Below are positions 1 through 4,817 of a DNA stretch of 10,783 nucleotides, in pieces. The notes under the pieces were generated by a model. That model ran no database searches and had not been told where the DNA came from. It saw only the letters and a program-made list of their open reading frames with translations. The DNA is from JAXLVB01 sp044228045 (lineage in GTDB: Bacteria > Bacteroidota > Bacteroidia > Cytophagales > Spirosomataceae). Position numbers and translations under genes: made by a program. The stretch is taken from the NCBI GenBank assembly GCA_044228045.1, contig JBGAVQ010000191.1, positions 1 to 10,783 on the forward strand, given 5' to 3'. Position 1 is the first letter of the stretch, and the number at the start of each line of letters is the position of its first letter.

Positions 1-1653
1 GTAGTAGGCTTGGCTGTGGACAAAGGGTTGATAAAAAGTGTGCAAGATACCGTAGCCAACTATATGCCGCCAATTGAGCTGTATGGGCAGCCAGTAGCTC
101 GCCCCGCCGATGATATTGGTAAGCCCGAACTGCTGTATCCGTTTGCTTCAGCACACAACCGCACGCTTACTTGGGACGTAATGCTCCGCCAAACCAGCGA
201 TTGGGAAGGAACACTATGGGGAAAACCCGAGTGGGCAGATCGCCCCAGCCAGAACACTGCTGAATGGCTTAGTCGCCCTCGCAACAAGCCCGGCGCAGTT
301 TATGAATACAACGACGTGCGAGTAAATGCCCTTGCCTTAGCTGCTACAAGCGTGTGGCGAAAACCTCTGCCACAAGTGTTGAAAAGCTATATTATGGACG
401 AAATTGGTGCTTCAAACACTTGGCGTTGGACAGGCTACCGCAATGCTTGGATTGTACTGGATGGACAACCCGTGCAGTCGGTGAGTGGTGGAGGGCATTG
501 GGGCGGTGGCATGTTTATCAATGCCTATGACATGGCTCGTTTTGGCTTATTGAGCCTACACCGAGGCCGCTGGAACGGAAAGCAACTTCTTTCAGAAAAC
601 TTTATCAGTCAAGCTCTTACACCTACTACAGCCCAACCAACGTATGGGTATATGAACTGGTTTTTGAACACCGACAAGAAACTAATGCCCAGTGCGCCAG
701 CCAGTGCTTTTTATCACCTCGGCAATGGTTCAAACGTGATTTATGTAGATGCCGAACATGACTTAGTAATGGTAGTGCGATGGATTCAGAACGATGCCTT
801 AGATGGAATCGTGAAACGAGTGATAGAGGCTTTTGGCAGCCAAGTACCTGACACCGAAATCTTCTTGGCTGACCTGCAAGAAACCAGTAACAGTCTGACT
901 ATCAACAATCCGCAAAATATCACCAATAGAAAAGGATATGATAATCAGCCATCGTTTACGCCAGACGGAAATCGAATTCTTTATACCGCTATGCAGGCAG
1001 ATGGACAAACAGAAATTGCCGCTTATGACCTTCGGAAAAAGACTACGGCTTTACTTACGCACACACCAGAAGGCGAGTATTCACCCACGGTTACGCCTGA
1101 TGGTAAGCACTTTTCAGTGATTCGTACAGAGGCCGACAAAACCCAACGCTTGTGGCAGTTTGAACTCTCAGGCAAAAATCCTTCGTTAGTCTTGCCAAGT
1201 ATTAAGCCAGTGGGGTATCATAGTTGGTACGGTAGCGACTCGTTGGCTTTGTTTGTGTTGGGGCAGCCGAATTCGTTGCAATTAGCACTCAAATCGCAGG
1301 ATAAAGCACAGGTTATTACCAATAGTATTGGACGCTCCTTGCATCGGATTCCGAAACAGGCGGCTGTTAGTTTTATCCGAAAGGTTTCGGCAAATGTTTG
1401 GAATGTAGAACGACTTGATATGAAAACGCTACAAACCAGCCCTATCATTGAAACCATAGCTGGCAGCGAAGACTGCGTATGGACTCCCAACGGAACTTTG
1501 TTGATGGCAGGTGGTTCAAAATTGTACAAATTTAACCCTGCCAACGATACTTCTTGGCAAGAAATAGCTAACTTCAACACACTGGGAATTAAGCAAATAA
1601 CTCGATTGGCCGTAAGTAAAGATGGAAAAAAAGTAGCTTTTGTGGGTAATTAA
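1..1653 (+). CDS. Beta-lactamase-fold serine hydrolase fused to a TolB/PD40-like beta-propeller (5' end outside window)
   Basis: The frame is open from base 1 (VVGLAVDKGLI...), so the start lies upstream; the TTG at 10 is internal. Numbering residues from that TTG, 1-275 are the later part of a class C beta-lactamase/esterase fold: YEYND at 98-102 in the place of the YxN motif, SGGGHWGGGMF at 159-169, and HLGNG at 236-240 as the KTG-equivalent. The SxxK nucleophile should lie just before the window edge. From about 280 (PDTEIFLADL) the chain becomes a propeller with PD40-type blades (QPSFTPDGNRILY at 313-325, YSPTVTPDGKHFSV at 357-370, WTPNGTLLM at 491-499). Proteins resembling this second half usually stand alone with their own signal peptide, which is absent at the join. 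Probably exported; substrate unknown. The two-domain reading is secure, the function is not. The next gene is 187 bases downstream, so it is probably separately transcribed. Confidence 0.85.
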   Translation, partial: VVGLAVDKGLIKSVQDTVANYMPPIELYGQPVARPADDIGKPELLYPFASAHNRTLTWDVMLRQTSDWEGTLWGKPEWADRPSQNTAEWLSRPRNKPGAVYEYNDVRVNALALAATSVWRKPLPQVLKSYIMDEIGASNTWRWTGYRNAWIVLDGQPVQSVSGGGHWGGGMFINAYDMARFGLLSLHRGRWNGKQLLSENFISQALTPTTAQPTYGYMNWFLNTDKKLMPSAPASAFYHLGNGSNVIYVDAEHDLVMVVRWIQNDALDGIVKRVIEAFGSQVPDTEIFLADLQETSNSLTINNPQNITNRKGYDNQPSFTPDGNRILYTAMQADGQTEIAAYDLRKKTTALLTHTPEGEYSPTVTPDGKHFSVIRTEADKTQRLWQFELSGKNPSLVLPSIKPVGYHSWYGSDSLALFVLGQPNSLQLALKSQDKAQVITNSIGRSLHRIPKQAAVSFIRKVSANVWNVERLDMKTLQTSPIIETIAGSEDCVWTPNGTLLMAGGSKLYKFNPANDTSWQEIANFNTLGIKQITRLAVSKDGKKVAFVGN

Positions 1654-1677
1654 GTGATAGGATATTATTATTTAAGA

Positions 1678-1750
1678 TTCACCGCCAAGACGCCATGTCG
1701 CAAAGATTTGAAAACATTTTATCTTCGTGCCTTTCCGTCTTAGCGGTTAA
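1678..1750. repeat. Imperfect inverted repeat, probable dispersed intergenic palindrome
   Basis: The arms at 1678-1705 and 1723-1750 are imperfect reverse complements. The outer 15 bases (ttcaccgccaagacg against the complement ttaaccgctaagacg) differ at two positions. A 17-base AT-rich loop separates the arms. The wording (accgc.aagacgc.aag ... cttagcggttaa) resembles a family of intergenic palindromes I recall from many bacterial genomes, including Bacteroidota; that is recollection, not a search. It lies 25 bases after the stop of the preceding gene and could also help end its transcript. Confidence 0.6.
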
Positions 1751-1786
1751 AAAAATAACAATCAAGGTCTAAATAAATTTAACATA

Positions 1787-1814
1787 TTGCTTTAATAGGC
1801 TTATTCGACTTTTG
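1787..1814 (+). promoter_or_regulatory. Possible Bacteroidota-type promoter before the glycosyltransferase pair
   Basis: TTG at 1787-1789, a 17-base spacer, then GACTTTTG at 1807-1814. This approximates the Bacteroidota pattern TTG-(about 19)-TAnnTTTG, with one mismatch in the -7 element. It ends 26 bases before the ATG at 1841. Such short matches arise by chance in AT-rich DNA, so this is only a candidate. Confidence 0.25.
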
Positions 1815-1840
1815 AAACGTAACCCTAAACCTCTTATTAA

Positions 1841-2449
1841 ATGCCTCATCGTCAAGGAATTATTATTTTTGTAAAGAATCCTATCCTCGGTAAGGTCAAA
1901 ACCCGCTTGGCCAAAACAGTCGGTGATGAAAAGGCATTAGCCATTTATCACCAATTACTGCAAATAACCCATGATGCTGTGGTTGATTTGCCTTTCCGGA
2001 AGTTTGTTTTCTACTCTGATTTCGTTGAAAATGAAGACATTTGGGAGAATATTAGCTTCAATAAAGACATTCAACGAGGTGAAGATTTAGGCGAGCGAAT
2101 GCAAAATGCCTTTGACTTAGTATTGAATGAGCCTTTGATAGAACGGGCCGTCATTATCGGCTCCGATTGCCCCCAGATAAGCGCACAACATATTACCAAA
2201 GCCTTTGTTGCACTCGAAACACATGAAGTGGTGATTGGCCCAGCACAAGATGGCGGTTATTACTTGCTGGGTATGAAACACGTACAAACCCCTTTGTTTC
2301 AAAACAAGCCGTGGAGTTCATCTCAATTGCTTACAGAAACCATAGAAGAGCTAAATAATCTAAAAAAAACAGTTTACTTTTTGCCCTTATTGTCTGATTT
2401 AGACGAAGAAAAAGACCTTTATTTGTTAGACAACCTGCATGACCATTAG
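1841..2449 (+). CDS. TIGR04282 family (DUF2064) glycosyltransferase-like protein
   Basis: A 202-residue soluble protein with the full family pattern: VKNPILGKVKTRLA at 11-24 (nucleotide-binding-like start, as in CofC/GT-A nucleotidyltransferases), RGEDLGERM at 79-87, IIGSDCPQI at 105-113 (acidic metal-site motif), GPAQDGGYYLLG at 133-144 and a terminal DLDEEKDL at 187-194. Length is normal for the family. NCBI names this family arsenosugar biosynthesis glycosyltransferase because it often accompanies the radical SAM protein ArsS, but biochemical proof is thin. The ATG at 1841 is chosen because the conserved region begins six residues later. Its last 11 bases overlap the next gene, the TIGR04283 partner, so the two are probably translationally coupled. 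No ArsS or ArsM gene is visible, so an arsenic role is inference only. Confidence 0.9.
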   Translation: MPHRQGIIIFVKNPILGKVKTRLAKTVGDEKALAIYHQLLQITHDAVVDLPFRKFVFYSDFVENEDIWENISFNKDIQRGEDLGERMQNAFDLVLNEPLIERAVIIGSDCPQISAQHITKAFVALETHEVVIGPAQDGGYYLLGMKHVQTPLFQNKPWSSSQLLTETIEELNNLKKTVYFLPLLSDLDEEKDLYLLDNLHDH

Positions 2450-3125
2450 TATTATTATTCCAACTTATAACGAAGCTAAACACATTAGGCATACTGTCAT
2501 GAATTTGAGGCAGCATGGCGGCCTTTCAGTTGTTGAAATTATAGTTATAGACGGTGGTAGCCAAGACAATACCCTTGCCGAAGCAAAAGCCGCAGGAGCA
2601 ATTGTACTCTCTTCTCCGCAAAAAGGACGAGCCGCCCAAATGAACTTTGGAGCAAAACACGCCAAAGGTGATATTTTGTATTTTGTTCATGCTGATGTGA
2701 GCGTTCCAGCAAGCTATACAACTGATATTCAGGATGCTCTGACCAAAGGACATGACCTGGGTTGTTATCGGTATCAGTTTGACTCTCCCCACTTCATGCT
2801 CAAAATCAACGCTTATTTTACTCGATTCAACTTTTTGTTCTGCAGAGGAGGTGACCAAACATTGTACATAACCCGCAAGCTTTTTGACCAGCTTGGCGGA
2901 TTTGACGAGCGTTTTGTTATTATGGAAGATTATGACATTTTGGTAAGAGCAACTCGCCTTGCTCGTTTGAAAATAATACCCAAAAATGCCATTGTTTCTG
3001 CCCGAAAGTATGAGAACAATTCGTGGTTACGGGTTCAACTCGCTAACCTGACGGCGATGTTGCTATTTAACTTTAAGGCAAACCCACAACGCATAGCCCG
3101 TACTTACAAAAAGATGCTGAAATAG
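2439..3125 (+). CDS. TIGR04283 family GT2 glycosyltransferase
   Basis: A 228-residue GT-A fold family 2 glycosyltransferase, complete and of usual length. Visible motifs are IIIPTYNE at 5-12 (nucleotide-sugar binding), VIDGGSQDNT at 36-45, GRAAQMNFGA at 63-72, FVHADV at 82-87 (DxD-type metal site), RGGDQTLYI at 136-144, and GGFDE at 153-157 followed by MEDYD at 162-166, which would supply the catalytic acid. GGSxDxT and GRAxQMNxGA are characteristic of TIGR04283. There is no signal peptide, and only weakly hydrophobic stretches near 200-212, so it is cytosolic or peripheral. The ATG at 2439 lies inside the end of the TIGR04282 gene, giving an 11-base overlap. The two families commonly pair. 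The acceptor is unknown; arsenosugar glycosylation is the NCBI naming, not shown here. Confidence 0.92.
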   Translation: MTISIIIPTYNEAKHIRHTVMNLRQHGGLSVVEIIVIDGGSQDNTLAEAKAAGAIVLSSPQKGRAAQMNFGAKHAKGDILYFVHADVSVPASYTTDIQDALTKGHDLGCYRYQFDSPHFMLKINAYFTRFNFLFCRGGDQTLYITRKLFDQLGGFDERFVIMEDYDILVRATRLARLKIIPKNAIVSARKYENNSWLRVQLANLTAMLLFNFKANPQRIARTYKKMLK

Positions 3126-3139
3126 GTGTTATTTGGATG

Positions 3140-3210
3140 ATCCCCTTAACTTGCTTTTGAAACGCTAAACCATGTTAAGTGCCGAATTGTAGTTTGGGGT
3201 AAGCGGGGAT
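3140..3210. repeat. Imperfect long dyad after the glycosyltransferase operon
   Basis: atccccttaac (3140-3150) and gtaagcggggat (3199-3210) are imperfect inverse copies bounding a 71-base unit. Inside it lies a second dyad, cttaac (3145-3150) with gttaag (3174-3179). There is no T-run after the right arm, so a simple terminator is unlikely. It begins 14 bases after the stop of the TIGR04283 gene. Most likely a degraded dispersed palindrome. Confidence 0.4.
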
Positions 3211-3396
3211 AGTTTAAACTCAAGCGCCACTTAACAGCCAAGCGTTTTTACCGAATAATAACTTAATTTGATGAATTGGAAATGTTTTTTTAGGTTTGAG
3301 TGCTGATTCTCAGCGCAAAAATCGATTCTAAGAAGCATCAACCGATTTCTAATAAACGGAATATAACCGCCATAAGCCTAAAAAAGCAAGTAGTTC

Positions 3397-3445
3397 TGGC
3401 TGTTATACCTTATTCCAGATGTATAACCGCCATAGTGGCGTTTAT
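3397..3445. repeat. Alternative-pairing hairpin cluster upstream of the DUF1772-like gene
   Basis: Three segments share one palindromic word: A tggctgttatac (3397-3408), B gtataaccgcca (3421-3432) and C tggcgtttat (3436-3445). B can pair with A (11 of 12 positions) or with C (9 of 10 positions, loop tag). The tataaccgccata core of B also occurs 60 bases earlier at 3362-3374. A recurs as tggctgttgcac at 4092-4103, beyond the gene. The arrangement recalls recombination sites of gene cassettes, although no canonical attC core was identified. Confidence 0.5.
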
Positions 3446-3549
3446 ATGTTCGTTGAACCACGTTTACTCCCCTTCGCTCCGTTCCCGTCGTCCAACAGCG
3501 GGTTTGCGAAACCTTTGGAACATTATTTCACATTTAATTTAATCAGATT

Positions 3550-4050
3550 ATGAAATTGCGTAAAGATTTATTTAATTTCTTTCTTTGGTGGGCTGTCATT
3601 GGGTTTAGTATTTATGTCGGTGGGACACTTTTCAGCATGTCCGTTATTGTACCCATGTGGAGCGAGTCGTTACCAGAATCCGTTAAAAGTTTTTTCGGCG
3701 AAACCTCTTTCAATAAATACATAAATAATTTTTTTGGACCGCCATGGATGGTTATTAGAAATTTACCTGCTTTAATTGCTCTATTTTTGGGATGGCATAG
3801 TAAACAACACAGACGTTATTTACTTATAACTGTAATCACTCTTGTTATGGGAATCGCATTCACTTTTGCGTATATATATCCCATTAATGAAATCTTAATG
3901 ACAAAAGAAGTGGCTGATAAATCATCGGATGAAATTCGGACTATGGCTGACAAATGGATTTTTGCTGACAGACTGAGGTTTGTTGTAAATTTAATAGGCT
4001 ATTTCTTTTTACTAAAAGCATTCAAACAGCCAATACTAAACCAAAACTGA
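3550..4050 (+). CDS. DUF1772-like four-helix membrane protein
   Basis: A 166-residue integral membrane protein with four predicted helices at about 8-30, 67-83, 89-110 and 143-158. The pattern IYPINEIL at 109-116, then a polar stretch with KW near 135 and RLRFVVN at 141-147, resembles DUF1772/anthrone-oxygenase-like proteins, where a conserved Asn in a P-x-N element and a later W..x..R are typical. Family assignment is moderate and no reaction can be assigned. The gene is AT-richer than its neighbours: lines 3721-3780 and 3841-3900 have 18 and 19 G+C out of 60, against 30 of 60 at 3001-3060. It stands alone between repeat clusters, and a 12-base imperfect direct repeat flanks it (3397-3408 and 4092-4103). 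This suggests acquisition as a single-gene cassette. Confidence 0.75.
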   Translation: MKLRKDLFNFFLWWAVIGFSIYVGGTLFSMSVIVPMWSESLPESVKSFFGETSFNKYINNFFGPPWMVIRNLPALIALFLGWHSKQHRRYLLITVITLVMGIAFTFAYIYPINEILMTKEVADKSSDEIRTMADKWIFADRLRFVVNLIGYFFLLKAFKQPILNQN

Positions 4051-4082
4051 CCATTTGTGATTTTTTTATATAAGGCATCACA

Positions 4083-4106
4083 CAACATTGGTGGCTGTTG
4101 CACAAC
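4083..4106. repeat. Dyad and flanking direct-repeat copy downstream of the DUF1772-like gene
   Basis: caaca (4083-4087) and tgttg (4096-4100) form a 5-bp dyad with an 8-base loop. The right side, tggctgttgcac (4092-4103), matches 10 of 12 bases of tggctgttatac at 3397-3408, so a related word lies on both sides of the gene about 690 bases apart. Confidence 0.4.
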
Positions 4107-4194
4107 TACATCAAATATAAAGAAAAAGTTTTTAGCTTCTGCTGTATTTTTTGTATTTTAGCCTTATGCAAGGCAGACAAATCTATACCCCCTC

Positions 4195-4243
4195 TCGGCG
4201 AAGTGTTTCACTTCGTCGGAGTGTATGCCAATCTCAGATTGGC
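4195..4243. repeat. Two adjacent hairpins with 3-base loops
   Basis: Hairpin 1 is cgaagtg/cacttcg (4199-4205 and 4209-4215, loop ttt); as RNA it extends outward to about 11 pairs (4195-4219) with wobble pairs. Hairpin 2 is gccaatc/gattggc (4227-4233 and 4237-4243, loop tca), perfect over 7 pairs. No T-run follows on either strand, so these look like REP-type palindromes rather than terminators. Confidence 0.65.
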
Positions 4244-4339
4244 GTTAGGCTCAGTTGTTCCAAGCCCCCGTGAGGTTGGTGGCTGCCGCTTTTGTTCACC
4301 AGTCAAGTGTCCATGAGCAAAAGCCCGCCTGAAGTCGGC

Positions 4340-4579
4340 TTATGCAAGTTTCTGTTTTACGGATTTAACAAAACTTACAGTAACGCCTGCAATATCGGCG
4401 ATTTGGCTGAAAGTTTTAGTTCCTTCTTGCAAAAGGTACGCTACAAACTTCATTTGCTCTTTTTCTCTTCCTACTAAGAAAGCTACATCTTTTTCTTCGT
4501 CAATATATTTTGCGATGCTGTCCATAACTATGTCTTTTAATTTTTGTTCTTCCTCCTCCTGCCTTCGCTCGTGTCCCAC
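4340..4579 (-). pseudogene. Small HTH-type protein or C-terminal remnant, 5' end overwritten by a repeat
   Basis: Seventy-nine codons open from a GTG at 4579; the first internal ATG (4525) would give 61 residues. The first half is charged and helical (EEEEQKLKDIV..., YIDEEKDVAF). The end (FSQIADIAGVTVSFVKSVKQKL, from about residue 57) looks like a helix-turn-helix of the kind that ends many Bacteroidota hypothetical and Rpn/transposase-like proteins. Its first ten or so codons lie within the 4559-4610 repeat arm, including the hairpin at 4568-4582, and no upstream domain continues beyond it. The simplest reading is a 3' fragment of a longer gene cut by the repeat element. It could still be a real 61-residue protein. 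Function unknown. Confidence 0.5.
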
Positions 4580-4793
4580 GAGTGAAGCCTATTGAAAAGC
4601 CCTCTGGGCGTAGTTTGCATGATAACAAAGTTTGATGAAATAAGCGGGATTTGAATAAAGAAAAACAGAATAGGAACAGCACTATTTTATAGGACAGTCG
4701 TGTTCTTGCCAAGCTCAAGCTACCCAACTTATTCAAATGCCGCCCAGAGGGCTTATGGCTTAGTTTTCACTCGGCAGAGCCGAGCGAAGGCGG
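4559..4793. mobile_element. MITE-like element with ~52-bp inverted repeats
   Basis: The left arm (4559-4610) and right arm (4741-4793) are imperfect reverse complements. The inner ends are identical over 14 bases (aagccctctgggcg, 4597-4610, against cgcccagagggctt, 4741-4754), the outer ends over gccttcgctcg, with small indels between. Each arm holds its own perfect 6-bp hairpin: ctcgtg-tcc-cacgag (4568-4582) and ctcggc-aga-gccgag (4770-4784). The interior 4611-4740 has no recognisable gene. The element lies 24 bases past the kinase stop codon, so the right-arm hairpin may also sit at the end of that operon's transcript. No transposase is present; any movement would need one elsewhere in the genome. 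Confidence 0.65.
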
Positions 4794-4817
4794 AACAAGA
4801 GCAGGATTTTCAATCAA

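Larger units (their letters stand above)
3126..3549. other. Gene-free, repeat-rich interval (424 bases)
   Basis: No convincing gene is seen. The stretch holds the 3140-3210 dyad; a perfect 5-bp hairpin gctga/tcagc with a 3-base loop at 3302-3314; a 13-base direct repeat tataaccgccata at 3362-3374 and 3422-3434; and a 10-bp near-perfect hairpin at 3423-3445. An 80-codon open frame at 3300-3542 runs straight through these repeats and resembles no protein I know. The promoter of the membrane-protein gene at 3550 should lie at its right end, but I see no clear match. Confidence 0.6.
4051..4339. other. Non-coding, hairpin-rich interval (289 bases)
   Basis: No gene is recognised; a 72-codon open frame at 4098-4316 spans the hairpins and looks spurious. 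Contents: the 4083-4106 dyad, two strong hairpins at 4195-4243, and a 10-base direct repeat cttatgcaag at 4163-4172 and 4339-4348. Between the two copies lies 166 bp containing both hairpins, which could be an inserted unit with its duplicated target. The second copy overlaps the stop region of the - strand HTH fragment. Confidence 0.5.

Noticed and set aside
3362..3434. Two copies of a 13-base word as a CRISPR-like array
   Set aside because: Only two short copies, and one belongs to a hairpin; there is no regular repeat-spacer pattern and no cas gene.
3300..3542. 80-codon open frame on the + strand
   Set aside because: It runs through direct repeats and hairpins, has no recognisable domain and no plausible start context.
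4098..4316. 72-codon open frame on the + strand
   Set aside because: It spans two perfect hairpins, is Cys-rich and unstructured, and looks like non-coding DNA.
4500..4736. 78-codon open frame on the - strand
   Set aside because: It overlaps the inverted-repeat element and the HTH fragment in another frame; no domain is visible.
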